From Kitasatospora sp. SolWspMP-SS2h (lineage in GTDB: Bacteria; Actinomycetota; Actinomycetes; Streptomycetales; Streptomycetaceae), in assembly GCF_003259315.1 (NCBI RefSeq), contig NZ_QLLT01000013.1, positions 168,904-232,903 on the forward strand: 64,000 nt of DNA. Direction: 5' to 3'. The translations under genes were made by a program, and so were the position numbers. Positions 17,421 through 26,159 of this stretch are shown here, in pieces (within the stretch, counting starts at the first letter, position 1; every line of letters begins with the position of its first letter). Under the pieces are notes generated by a model. The model had not been told where the DNA came from. It ran no database searches and worked only from the letters and a program-made list of their open reading frames with translations.

Positions 17421-17456
17421 GGGCGTCACGTGGTGGAGGGGGGCGTCACGTGGTGG
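17421..17456. repeat. 16-bp direct repeat at the GH59 stop codon
   Basis: GGGCGTCACGTGGTGG occurs at 17421-17436 and 17441-17456. The second copy contains the GH59 stop and the first is an extra duplicate, placed at the boundary of the lectin remnant. It may mark a recombination junction. Confidence 0.7.
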
Positions 17457-19845
17457 GGACGGTCCAGCGCTGGTTGGTGCCGGTGTTGCAGTCCCAGATC
17501 TCCAGCTGGGTGCCGTCGGTGGTGCTGAATCCGGGCACGTCCAGGCAGCGGCCGGACTGCGGGTTGACCAGGGCGCCGGTGGAGGCGTTGTAGCTCCACT
17601 GCTGGTTGTTGCCGCCGTTGCAGTCCCAGAGTTCGACCAGGGTGCCGTTGGCGGTGCCGCCGTTGCCGGTGACCTCCACGCACTTGCCGAGCAGTCGCAG
17701 GGTGCCGTCGGGGGCGACGGTCACCTGCTGGGCGGCGGAGTTGTTGCACGTCCAGATCTGGACCTTGGTGCCGTTGGCGGTCGAGGCCGTGTCGTCGTCC
17801 AGGCACTTGCCGCCGTTGGCCGACACGACCGCCCCGGTCCCGCCCGGGGTGCCGCCGGTGCCGCCGCCGGTGCCGGGGGTGATGGACAGGTTGTCGAACT
17901 GGTCGGTGCGGTAGCCCTGGATGCCCAGCCCGGCCTGTCCGCTGGCGAAGGAGTTGTCGGTGACGGAGCCGAACTGGGCGCCGTCGAGCTTGGCGCTGAT
18001 GGTGGCGTCCTGGAAGGTGAGGGACAGGTTGTGCCACTTGCCGGTGCCCAGCGCGGTGGTGGTGCCGGTGGCCAGGGTGTGGTTGGAGCCGTCGGTGTAC
18101 ATCTTCTCGATCCACCACTGCCCGGTGTCGCGGATGCGCAGGTAGTACGCGTTCATGTGCGACTGCGGGCGCTGCTGGGTGTTGGCCCGCCCGATCAGTT
18201 CGGTGGTTCCGGCGCCGCGCAGGTACACGTCGGAGCTGACGGTGTAGTTCGCCCAGGTGGTGTCGCCGATCAGCGCGTAGCTGTCGGAGTCGTCCTGCCA
18301 CTCGATCGGCTTGACCGGCGCCATCTGCTGCACGCACTGGCCGGAGCGGCCGGTGCAGGGCTGGACCTCGAAGGAGCCCTGCATGTCGGAGAGGTACTTC
18401 GCCTCGGTGCCGCTGCCGTAGCCGTCGAAGGTGTCGGAGTACGGCAGTGCGAGGGCGTGCGCGGCGGGCGGCGCGGCGGTGCCCTTGCCGCCCCCGGCGA
18501 CGGTGGTGGCGGTGTAGACGTAGCCGGGCTGCAGGGTCAGTGAGTACGCGCCGTTGTTCGGCGTGATGTCCTGGGTGTGGAGGAACGAGGTGGCGCCGCT
18601 GGGGTTGTTGACGTTGGTCGCCCACACATGCACCGTCCCGGTGGACAGGCCGCCCTTGACGGCGAGGTTCACCGTCTGCGCCGAACCGGCCGTGGTGGTC
18701 TCCAGGATCGTCGAGTAGTCCGCGGACGTGTTCGACCGGACGGTGACGTAGGTGCCGTTGGACTCGGCCCCGCCGAGGTAGCCCGAGGCCGAGTCGATGA
18801 ACCGCCACCCCGGCTTGGTGAACTGGGTGACCTGCGCGGTGGCCCAGGTGCTCGCGCCGATCGTGTAGTTGCCTGACCAGGGGGAGTTAGCGGTCGCCAG
18901 GCCCACCGTGTTGTAGGGCAGGTTGGGGTAGATCGCCGCCAGCAGCGGCCAGTTGAAGTAGCTGACCATCTTCGCGTCGACGTAGCCGCGGGTGATCGCC
19001 CGGATCAGCGAGGGCGCCCCGGTGTTCATGTCCTGCGAGCCGTTCTCGCTGTCCCACAGCGGCTTGCCGTTGTTCTTCGCCGCGGTGCTGCTGGAACAGG
19101 AGTTGGCGTTACCGCCGTCACCGCCCTCGCAGGAGTAGTGCGCCCCGATGATGGACACCGCGTTGTTGAACGCCGCGTTGGTGGCCATGTCGTCGGCCAC
19201 GCCCCAGCCGCTGTCGTCGGCCACCAGCTTGACGCCGGAGTAGCCGGCGTTGTTCAGCGCCGAACGCAGCTGCACGAACCAGTTGGCGTCGTGGCCGCGC
19301 TCGTTCCAGCCGCCGAGGTAGCTGATCGTCAGACCGTGCTGCTTGGCGCAGCCCAGCCAGGAGATCAGGTAGTTGATGGTGTCGGTGGACCAGAAGCCGC
19401 CGTTGATCCACCCCGGCGCCGCCCAGGCCAGGCCGTACAGGCCGATGTCGGGGTTGCGGGCCTTGGCCTGCTCGGCAAGCCAGAACTCGTACCCGGCGTT
19501 GCAGTTGATCACTCCGCGGGAGTGCTCGACGGACGGCTCGGAGCCGTCGGTGGAGTTGGCGTCGCCGCCGATCTCCAGCTTCAGCAACTGCAGGTTCGCG
19601 CCGTACCCGGGCTTGAACAGGTAGTCCAGGATCTGGGCCTGCTGCGTCGCCGGATAGTCGGTCAGCAGCCGGGAGTTGCCGCCGCCGCCGCTGATCGCGC
19701 CGATCCCGTCGAACGTCCGGCCGCCCTGCGTGCCGTCCACGGTGACGGACGTGGTGGCCGCCTGCGCGGGGACGGTGCCGACGGCGAGCACGGCCGCCAG
19801 CAGCGTGAGTACCCACAGCGGGGCGAGTCTCCATAGTCGTGACAT
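17446..19845 (-). CDS. secreted GH59 beta-galactosidase (galactocerebrosidase-like) with ricin lectin
   Basis: 799 residues. ATG 19845 is preferred because GAAGG lies 9 nt upstream; an ATG three codons earlier has GAAGG directly against it. Signal peptide ends near AQA-ATT. The FDGIGAISGGGGNSRLL and LDYLFKPGYGA blocks are characteristic of galactosylceramidases (GH59). Glu182 in WNERG is the expected acid/base and Glu267 in LWDSEN the nucleophile. A beta-sandwich and a lectin-like domain (about 470-650) follow, then a Gly/Thr linker and a ricin trefoil (about 670-799). Bacterial relatives act on beta-galactosides such as galactan side chains; the exact linkage is not visible. Confidence 0.87.
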   Translation of the reverse strand: MSRLWRLAPLWVLTLLAAVLAVGTVPAQAATTSVTVDGTQGGRTFDGIGAISGGGGNSRLLTDYPATQQAQILDYLFKPGYGANLQLLKLEIGGDANSTDGSEPSVEHSRGVINCNAGYEFWLAEQAKARNPDIGLYGLAWAAPGWINGGFWSTDTINYLISWLGCAKQHGLTISYLGGWNERGHDANWFVQLRSALNNAGYSGVKLVADDSGWGVADDMATNAAFNNAVSIIGAHYSCEGGDGGNANSCSSSTAAKNNGKPLWDSENGSQDMNTGAPSLIRAITRGYVDAKMVSYFNWPLLAAIYPNLPYNTVGLATANSPWSGNYTIGASTWATAQVTQFTKPGWRFIDSASGYLGGAESNGTYVTVRSNTSADYSTILETTTAGSAQTVNLAVKGGLSTGTVHVWATNVNNPSGATSFLHTQDITPNNGAYSLTLQPGYVYTATTVAGGGKGTAAPPAAHALALPYSDTFDGYGSGTEAKYLSDMQGSFEVQPCTGRSGQCVQQMAPVKPIEWQDDSDSYALIGDTTWANYTVSSDVYLRGAGTTELIGRANTQQRPQSHMNAYYLRIRDTGQWWIEKMYTDGSNHTLATGTTTALGTGKWHNLSLTFQDATISAKLDGAQFGSVTDNSFASGQAGLGIQGYRTDQFDNLSITPGTGGGTGGTPGGTGAVVSANGGKCLDDDTASTANGTKVQIWTCNNSAAQQVTVAPDGTLRLLGKCVEVTGNGGTANGTLVELWDCNGGNNQQWSYNASTGALVNPQSGRCLDVPGFSTTDGTQLEIWDCNTGTNQRWTVPTT

Positions 19846-19896
19846 GAGTGACATCCTTCGCCGGAGGGATTACCGCTTGGTGTTCATTCATGTGCG

Positions 19897-19948
19897 ATGG
19901 CGCGCCGGATGGCGCAAAAAATAGGCACGATCGAACATGGCGCGCCGG
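19897..19948 (-). promoter_or_regulatory. GH59 promoter flanked by two GGCGCGCC repeats
   Basis: A minus-strand TATTTT (19923-19918) is a likely -10. ATGGCGCGCCGG occurs twice, at 19897-19908 and 19937-19948, 40 bp apart. One copy lies at the -35 position and the other just after the start point. This spacing suggests a repressor binding both sides of the promoter. Confidence 0.45.
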
Positions 19949-20019
19949 TCGGCTCGCGCCGGAGCCGCCGGAGGGCCTGCCCCGCCGCCCCCTGCGGCTG
20001 CGGCCGGGGAAGCGGGTTA

Positions 20020-20031
20020 GACAACGTTGTC
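20020..20031. promoter_or_regulatory. 12-bp palindrome, LacI-type operator candidate
   Basis: GACAACGTTGTC is perfectly palindromic, with the central CG common in LacI-family operators. It lies in the divergent control region between GH59 and GH92. Confidence 0.5.
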
Positions 20032-20111
20032 AGACATCGGCGACCCGAACCGGCCGACAGGCATGGGAACTGCCCGCCGGAGTGTCGTGGCGAGGGGGGC
20101 GCTCCACAGGA

Positions 20112-20123
20112 GAGAGCGCTCTC
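20112..20123. promoter_or_regulatory. 12-bp palindrome GAGAGCGCTCTC
   Basis: A perfect palindrome built around AGCGCT. The CebR cellobiose operator of streptomycetes has the same core (GGGAGCGCTCCC), so a LacI-family sugar regulator is likely. Positioned upstream of the GH92/GH76 genes. Confidence 0.5.
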
Positions 20124-20124
20124 C

Positions 20125-20221
20125 GAAATTAACCAGCAGCTACGGTCGCGTCAATGGTCTGGACAACGGAGGAGACAGCCCGAAACTAGCCAGCAACCAT
20201 GACCGCGTCAATGGCCTGGAC
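20125..20221. repeat. 40-bp direct repeat with dre-like core
   Basis: Copies at 20125-20164 and 20182-20221 are 40 nt each, 57 bp apart, and agree at 32 positions; all eight differences are transitions. Each ends in CGCGTCAATGG-CTGGAC. The first copy gives TGGTCTGGACAA (20155-20166), 10 of 12 to the DasR dre core. Repeated elements of this type occur before streptomycete chitinase genes. The remaining stretch to 20508 shows nothing recognisable. Confidence 0.6.
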
Positions 20222-20508
20222 GGGCGGGCGCGCCCCGCCGCCGTCCACGCCGGGGCCGGTGCTCGACGGCCGCGCCTCCCCGGCGACTTGACCAGAATCC
20301 GGATCCGGTGCCCTCACCCGGCCCCACGCCGTCCCCGGCAGCCCGTCGCACCCGTCCCGACCTGCGGTCACGAGCGGCACGGGCACCACGGCGCGCACCA
20401 CGCCACGTCCTTGGATGCCGCTTGACCACTTCCTGCGGGCGCACCACCACACTCGAACAGCACCCCTGCCGCGCCTGTTGATTGTTGTTGTCATTTCGGC
20501 CCGGAGCG

Positions 20509-20538
20509 TTGACAGGTCTTCCGCAACTGCCTTTTGCT
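20509..20538 (+). promoter_or_regulatory. candidate GH92 promoter
   Basis: TTGACA (20509-20514) and TTTGCT (20533-20538) with an 18-nt spacer, ending about 84 nt before the GTG start. The -35 is perfect but the -10 is weak. Confidence 0.4.
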
Positions 20539-20621
20539 GTGCGGGACTTGCCACCCTCGCCCCCACCCCCCACCCCCCACCCGCGCCGCGACAGCCGCGC
20601 CGCCCGCATCGGGAGCCGCAC

Positions 20622-23231
20622 GTGAAACGATGGCGCATCCCCCTGGCGAGCTGCCTCCTCCTGCTCGGGTTCGCCGCCCCCACCACCCCCGCCGAGGCCG
20701 CCGCACCGGCCGCGGTGTCCGACCCCGCCGGCCTGGTCAACCCGCTGCTGGGCACCTCCAACGGCGGCAACACCTTCCCCGGCGCGGTCACCCCGTTCGG
20801 CATGGTGTCGTGGAGCCCCGACACCTCGTCCCGGCCGCCCGGCGGCAACTACGCCTACTCCGACAACGTCGTCACGGGATTCAGCCTCAACCACATCTCC
20901 GGACCCGGCTGCGGGGCGATGGGCGACATCCCCGTCCTGCCGACGCTCGGCGGCGTCGACGGCGGCGCCACCCAGACGTTCAGCCACGGGAACGAGTCGG
21001 CAGGCGCCGGCTCGTACGCGGTGACCCTCGGCAACGGAGTGCGGACCGAACTGACCGCCACCGCCCGCTCCGGCATGGCGCGCTTCACCTTCCCCGCCAG
21101 CACCCAGGCCAACCTGCTGTTCAAGCTGAACGCGGACAAGGCCACCAACCTGCACTTCAACCGGGTCAGCAGCACCGAGGTCAGCGGCTCGGTCGACGCC
21201 GGCCTGTTCTGCGCCTCGGCGCCCTCGTACACCGCCTACTTCGACATGGTCTTCGACCGGCCGATGACCTCCAGCGGCACCTTCAACGGCGGCGGTTCGG
21301 TCACCTTCGACACCACCGGCAACCAGGTGGTGCAGGCCAAGGTCGGCCTGTCCTACGTCTCGATCGCCGGGGCCGCCGCCAACCGGGCCGCCGAGAACGG
21401 CGGTTGGGACTTCAACGGCACCCGCACCGCCGCGCACGACGCGTGGAACTCCGTGCTCGGCCGGATCGCCGTGGCCGGCGGCACCTCCGACCAGCAGAAG
21501 GTCTTCTACACCTCGCTCTACCACTCCCTGCTGCACCCGAACCTGCTCAGCGACTCCGACGGCCGCTACTGGGGCTTCGACCACCAGGTGCACACCGTCT
21601 CCGGCGGCCAGCGGGCCCAGTACGGCACGTACTCCGGCTGGGACATCTACCGCACCCAGGCGCAGCTGGAGGCGCTGGTCGCCCCCCAGCAGGCGTCCGA
21701 CAGCGCGCAGTCGCTGGTCAACGACTACGCCCAGGCCGGCTTCTTCCCCAAGTGGTCGCTGAACTCCGCCGAGACGCAGGTGATGAACGGCGACCCCGGC
21801 CCGGCGATCGTCGCGGACTACTACGCCTTCGGCGCCCGGAACTTCGACACCGCCGCCGCCAAGGCCGACATGGTCAAGGAAGGCACCACGGCCAACCCGA
21901 TCCGGATGGGCCTGGACCTGCAGACCAAGTACGGCTACCTGCCCTCCGACGGCAGCTACCCCCGGGACTTCTACGGCTCGGCGGCCACCCTGCTGGAGTA
22001 CAGCGCCCAGGACTTCGCCACCTCCGCGTTCGCCAAGGCGCTCGGCGACACCACGACCGCCGCGCAGTTCGCCAACCGGGCGCAGGACTGGAAGAACGTC
22101 TTCAACCCCGGCAGCGGCTTCATCCAGCCCAAGCAGGCCAACGGCGCCTGGAAGGGCGGCTTCGACCCGACCAGCAGCGACCAGTTCGTCGAGGGCACCT
22201 CCTGGCAGTACACCGGCGCGGTGCCGCACAACATCCGCGGCCTGGCCGACGCCATGGGCGGCAACGCCAAGTACGCCGCCTACCTGGACAGCGTGCTGTC
22301 GGACGTCCACGGCTCCGGCGGCGCGCACGCCGACCTCGGCAACGAGCCCTCCATCGAACTGCCCTGGGAGTACGACTACGTCGGGCAGCCCTGGAAGACC
22401 CAGAAGCTGGTCCGCCAGGTCCAGGACCAGCTGTGGCCGAACGACCCGGCCCGCTGGGGCGTCGGCAACGACGACCTGGGCACGATGAGCGCCTGGTACG
22501 TCTGGTCGGCCATGGGCTTCTACCCCGAGACCCCCGGCACCGCCGACCTCGCCCTGGGCAGCCCGCTGTTCACCTCCGTCGACGTGACCCTCGGCGGCGG
22601 CGGCCACTTGGTCGTCAACGCCCCGGCCGCCGCCGACAACGCCCCCTACGTCCAGAGCGCCAGGCTCAACGGCGCCACCTGGAACAACGCCTACCTGCCC
22701 GCGTCCTTCGCCACCGGCGGCGGCACCCTCGACCTGGTCCTCGGCACCGCCGCGAACACCGGCTGGGCCACCGCCGCCTCGGCCGCCCCGCCGTCCTACA
22801 ACGGCGACGGCGGCGCCAAGCCGCCCGGCCCGCCGGTGAACGCCACCGGCCCGGTCACCTCCGACAACGGCGGCAAGTGCCTGGACGACAACACCGGCTC
22901 GACCGCCGACGGCACCCGCATCCAGATCTGGTCGTGCAACAACTCGGCCGCCCAGCAGGTCACCGTGGGCGGCGACGGCACCCTGCGGGTCGTCGGCAAG
23001 TGCGTGGACGTCAGCTTCGGCGGCACCGGCAACAACACCCTGGTGCAGCTGTGGGGCTGCGACGGCACCGGCAGCCAGCAGTGGACCTACAACCGCGCCA
23101 CCAAGGCCCTGGTCAACCCGCAGTCCGGCCGCTGCCTCGACGTCCCGAACTCCAGCACCACCGACGGCACCCAGCTGCAGATCTTCGACTGCAACAACAC
23201 CAACGCCCAGCGCTGGAACCTCCCCTCCTGA
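20622..23231 (+). CDS. secreted GH92 alpha-mannosidase with ricin lectin
   Basis: 869 residues. GTG at 20622 has GGGAG 6 nt upstream and starts exactly at a signal peptide (cleavage near AEA-AAP). The catalytic part matches calcium-dependent exo-alpha-mannosidases of GH92: NPLLGTSNGGNTFPGA and FSLNHISGPGCG at the start, GTYSGWDIYRTQ in the middle, GNEPSIELPW (Glu575) and GNDDLGTMSAWYVW (Asp617/618) at the active site. A Pro/Gly linker leads to a ricin trefoil (about 746-869). Removes terminal alpha-mannose from mannans or N-glycans outside the cell. The next gene is a mannanase, so the pair should degrade yeast- or mycobacterial-type mannan. Confidence 0.92.
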   Translation: MKRWRIPLASCLLLLGFAAPTTPAEAAAPAAVSDPAGLVNPLLGTSNGGNTFPGAVTPFGMVSWSPDTSSRPPGGNYAYSDNVVTGFSLNHISGPGCGAMGDIPVLPTLGGVDGGATQTFSHGNESAGAGSYAVTLGNGVRTELTATARSGMARFTFPASTQANLLFKLNADKATNLHFNRVSSTEVSGSVDAGLFCASAPSYTAYFDMVFDRPMTSSGTFNGGGSVTFDTTGNQVVQAKVGLSYVSIAGAAANRAAENGGWDFNGTRTAAHDAWNSVLGRIAVAGGTSDQQKVFYTSLYHSLLHPNLLSDSDGRYWGFDHQVHTVSGGQRAQYGTYSGWDIYRTQAQLEALVAPQQASDSAQSLVNDYAQAGFFPKWSLNSAETQVMNGDPGPAIVADYYAFGARNFDTAAAKADMVKEGTTANPIRMGLDLQTKYGYLPSDGSYPRDFYGSAATLLEYSAQDFATSAFAKALGDTTTAAQFANRAQDWKNVFNPGSGFIQPKQANGAWKGGFDPTSSDQFVEGTSWQYTGAVPHNIRGLADAMGGNAKYAAYLDSVLSDVHGSGGAHADLGNEPSIELPWEYDYVGQPWKTQKLVRQVQDQLWPNDPARWGVGNDDLGTMSAWYVWSAMGFYPETPGTADLALGSPLFTSVDVTLGGGGHLVVNAPAAADNAPYVQSARLNGATWNNAYLPASFATGGGTLDLVLGTAANTGWATAASAAPPSYNGDGGAKPPGPPVNATGPVTSDNGGKCLDDNTGSTADGTRIQIWSCNNSAAQQVTVGGDGTLRVVGKCVDVSFGGTGNNTLVQLWGCDGTGSQQWTYNRATKALVNPQSGRCLDVPNSSTTDGTQLQIFDCNNTNAQRWNLPS

Positions 23232-23317
23232 CCGTTCCGGTCCCCCTCCGGTCCGGGCGCGGCCCCCTCCGCGCCCGGACCGGCCACCTCCTCCCCCACG
23301 AGAAGTGGAACCGACGC

Positions 23318-24757
23318 ATGAACACCTCCCCAGTCGGACGACGGGCGGCACGGGCCGTCGTCGCCCTGCTCGGCCTGCTGCTGCTGATCCCGAGCGCCCC
23401 CGGCGCCCGGGCCGCGTCGTCCCCGGCGGCCGACAGCGTCGCGGTCCTGATGAAGTCGTACGACGCCAACACCGGCCGGATCGACGCGGGCGGCTGGTGG
23501 ACCGCCGCGGTGTCGCTCAGCACGGTGATGACGTACGAGCAGGCCACCGGCGACCGCGGCTACGACTACGCGATCTCCGGCGCGTTCGCCAAGAACGGCA
23601 ACTTCACCAACGAGTACATCGACGACACCGGCTGGTGGGCCCTGGTGTGGCTGCAGGCCTACGACCTCACCGGCAACACCGCCTACCTGAACACGGCCAG
23701 GACCGCGACCGACTACATGCACGGCTACTGGGACGGCACCTGCGGCGGCGGCGTCTACTGGAGCACCGCCAAGAAGTACAAGGCGTCCATCGCCAACGAG
23801 CTGTTCCTCGCCGCCACCGCAGGGCTGCACAACCGCATCGCGGGCGACACCACCTACGGCGGCTGGGCCGGCGCCGAGTGGAACTGGTTCAAGAACTCCG
23901 GCCTGATCAAGGGCAACCTGGTCCAGGACGGGCTCAACGTGCCCGACTGCACCTTCAGCACGGCGAACTACTCCTACAACCAGGGCGTCATCCTCCAGGG
24001 CCTCGCCGAGCAGTCCCGCGCCACCGGCGACGCCTCGCTGCTGACCACGGCGAAAGGCATCGCCACCGCGGCCGTCGCCCGCTTCAACCGGGGCGGCGTG
24101 CTGTACGACGGCTGCGAGCCGAACTGCACCGGCGACGGCTCGGCGTTCAAGGGCATCTTCGCCCGCTACCTGCGCGCCCTGGCCACCGCCACCGGGAGCA
24201 CCGAGTACGACGCCTTCCTCACCACCACCGCCAACTCCATCCTCGCCACCGACACCAACGCCGCCGGCCAGCAGGGCAACTCCTTCGTCGGACCGTTCGC
24301 GCTGTGGACCCCCACCACCCAGGCGAGCGCCGCCGAGGCCCTGGTCGCCGCACTGGGCAGGCCGGGCGGCGCGGGCGTCCTGCGCGGGCAGGAGTCGGGA
24401 CGCTGCGTGGACGTCCCCAACGCCACCCGGACCAACGGGACGCAGGTCGCGCTGTGGGACTGCAACGGCGGCGGCAACCAGTCCTGGACGTCGGACGCCT
24501 CCGGGCGCCTGACCGTCTACGGCGGCGGGAAGTGCCTGGACGTCCGCTCGGCCGCGACCGCCGACGGCACCCCGGTGCAGCTCTACGACTGCAACGGCAC
24601 CGGCGCCCAGCAGTGGAGCCTGCGCCCGGACGGCACCGTCGTCAACACCCCCTCCGGCAAGTGCCTGGACGCCACCGGCCGCGGCACCGCCAACGGCACC
24701 CTCCTGGAGATCTGGACCTGCAACGGCGGCCCCAACCAGCAATGGAGCCGGACGTGA
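23318..24757 (+). CDS. secreted GH76 alpha-1,6-mannanase with ricin lectin
   Basis: 479 residues, ATG at 23318, 86 nt after GH92. Signal peptide ends near ARA-ASS. The catalytic domain (about 35-350) is an alpha/alpha barrel of GH76. The DDTGWW motif places the paired catalytic acids at Asp102 and Asp103, and CGGGVYWS and YSYNQGVILQGLA are also family features. A ricin trefoil fills 353-479. Endo-acting on the alpha-1,6-mannan backbone; it complements the exo-acting GH92 partner and is probably co-transcribed with it. Confidence 0.92.
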   Translation: MNTSPVGRRAARAVVALLGLLLLIPSAPGARAASSPAADSVAVLMKSYDANTGRIDAGGWWTAAVSLSTVMTYEQATGDRGYDYAISGAFAKNGNFTNEYIDDTGWWALVWLQAYDLTGNTAYLNTARTATDYMHGYWDGTCGGGVYWSTAKKYKASIANELFLAATAGLHNRIAGDTTYGGWAGAEWNWFKNSGLIKGNLVQDGLNVPDCTFSTANYSYNQGVILQGLAEQSRATGDASLLTTAKGIATAAVARFNRGGVLYDGCEPNCTGDGSAFKGIFARYLRALATATGSTEYDAFLTTTANSILATDTNAAGQQGNSFVGPFALWTPTTQASAAEALVAALGRPGGAGVLRGQESGRCVDVPNATRTNGTQVALWDCNGGGNQSWTSDASGRLTVYGGGKCLDVRSAATADGTPVQLYDCNGTGAQQWSLRPDGTVVNTPSGKCLDATGRGTANGTLLEIWTCNGGPNQQWSRT

Positions 24758-24788
24758 ACCAGCGCTGAACCCCTCCCCCGGCGACCGG

Positions 24789-24821
24789 CGGCCGGCCGGC
24801 ACCCGTGGTGTCGGCCGGCCG
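24789..24821. terminator. terminator hairpin after GH76
   Basis: Arms 24789-24802 and 24808-24821 (14 bp, one G-U pair) around a 5-nt loop. It lies between the convergent GH76 and cytidine deaminase genes. Confidence 0.75.
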
Positions 24822-24883
24822 TCCGGCAGGGCCCGGCGGGTGACCCACGAGGTGGCACACCGCGCCGGGCGCCCGACGGGCCG

Positions 24884-25335
24884 TCAGCCGAGCCACCCGC
24901 CGGTGTCGTCCCCGTACGGCCACACGTCGTCCTCGAACACTGGGGCGAACCAGTGCGGTTGGACGTCACGCAGGCGCAGGGCGCGCCGGCGGCGCGGGTG
25001 CTCGGGGAGCGGGACGCCGACCTCGACGTCGGAGCCGTGCGCGAACAGCCGCTCCTGGCAGACACCGCAGGGCGCGAGCGCCCAGAAGCCGCGGTCGCCG
25101 TCGGCGGCGGTGACGCAGACCGAGGCGACGACGCGGCGGCCGAGCTTGTGCGCCTCGCGGATCGCACCGGTCTCGTGGCACAGCTGGACGGCACCGTCGG
25201 GGCTTCGGGCGCGGTGCCGGTCAGGACGGTGCCGTCGTCCGGCCGCAGCGCGGCCGCGCTCGCCCGGTCCCGGCCGGGGAAGCGGTGGCGGGTCAGTTCG
25301 ATCGCGGCGCCCACGAGGGCGGGGTCGATGGCCAT
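24884..25335 (-). pseudogene. cytidine deaminase broken by a one-base frameshift
   Basis: ATG at 25335 begins MAIDPALVGAAIELTRHRF and reads in frame to GTAPEA. The rest of a cytidine deaminase, DGAVQLCHETGAIREAHKLG, then APCGVCQE with the zinc-binding cysteines and FAPVFEDDVW, continues in another frame to the stop at 24884. Restoring one C in the C-run (plus-strand G-run 25199-25202) gives a normal 150-residue enzyme. The zinc and active-site residues are intact, so the gene may be recently broken or the sequence may contain an error. It would salvage pyrimidines by deaminating cytidine. Confidence 0.75.
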
Positions 25336-25412
25336 GGCCGGGACGCCACCGGTCCCGGCCGGGCGGCGAAAACGGTTTGTGGACCGGCCCGGACGGCGGC
25401 CAGACTCCGCGC

Positions 25413-26036
25413 ATGACGGAGACTGACGACCGACTCGCCGCGACCAAGCGGGAGCTGAAGCTGTACCTGCAGGATGCGCGGAACGCGGTGGTGTGGAAGC
25501 TGGAGGGCCTGTCGGAGTACGACGTCCGCCGCCCGCTGACCCCGACCGGGACGAACCTGCTGGGGCTGGTCAAACACCTGACGGGCGCGGAGGCGGCGTA
25601 CTTCGGCGCCACCTTCGGCCGGCCGTTCGAGGGCGGTCCGGGGCTGTGGGTGGCGGGCGCGGCCGAGCCGAACGCCGACCTGTGGGCCCGGCCGGAGGAG
25701 GGCCGGGAGTTCCTGCTCGCCGAGTACCGCCGGGTCTGGGCGCACGCGGACGCCACCGTCGACGCGCTGCCGCTGGACGCGCTCGGGAAGGTCCCGTGGC
25801 CCCCGCACGGCGAACTGACGCTGGGCCGGGTCCTGCTGCACGTGGTCGCCGAGACCCAGCGCCACGCGGGCCACGCCGACCTGGTCCGCGAACTGCTCGA
25901 CGGCGCCGCCGGCCTGCGCCCGGCCGGCGCGGTCCTCCCGGAGGGCGACGCCTCCTGGTGGTCGGCCCACCGGGCCCGGGTCGAGCGGGCCGCCCGCACG
26001 GCGGCCACCGCCGCCGGCGAGTCCGTCCCCGACTGA
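25413..26036 (+). CDS. DinB/DUF664 family protein
   Basis: 207 residues, ATG 25413. The helical-bundle pattern starts TETDDRLAATKRELKLYLQDARN. Histidines suitable for metal binding appear in VKHLTGAEAAYFG and LHVVAETQRHAGHADLVRELLDG. This arrangement is that of DinB-like and mycothiol-dependent transferase proteins (DUF664) abundant in actinobacteria. The reaction is unknown; thiol transfer or detoxification is inference. Divergent from the broken cytidine deaminase with a 77-nt gap. Confidence 0.8.
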   Translation: MTETDDRLAATKRELKLYLQDARNAVVWKLEGLSEYDVRRPLTPTGTNLLGLVKHLTGAEAAYFGATFGRPFEGGPGLWVAGAAEPNADLWARPEEGREFLLAEYRRVWAHADATVDALPLDALGKVPWPPHGELTLGRVLLHVVAETQRHAGHADLVRELLDGAAGLRPAGAVLPEGDASWWSAHRARVERAARTAATAAGESVPD

Positions 26037-26159
26037 CCGGACGAAGGCCGCTGACCGGACGAAGGCCGCCGCCCCGGACGGCCACCGCCTCTGGAATGAT
26101 CGTCCGGGGGGGCGGTGACCGTCCCCGGACGCCCGCCCCGCCGAAGGGAATCCGTCTCT

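Noticed and set aside
15979..24757. Recent insertion element explaining the repeated sequences in the glycosidase region
   Set aside because: Repeats are lectin-domain coding sequence; no transposase or terminal inverted repeats.
25195..25207. Programmed frameshift in the cytidine deaminase
   Set aside because: No slippery heptamer or downstream structure typical of programmed shifts; a simple one-base loss or sequencing error is more likely.
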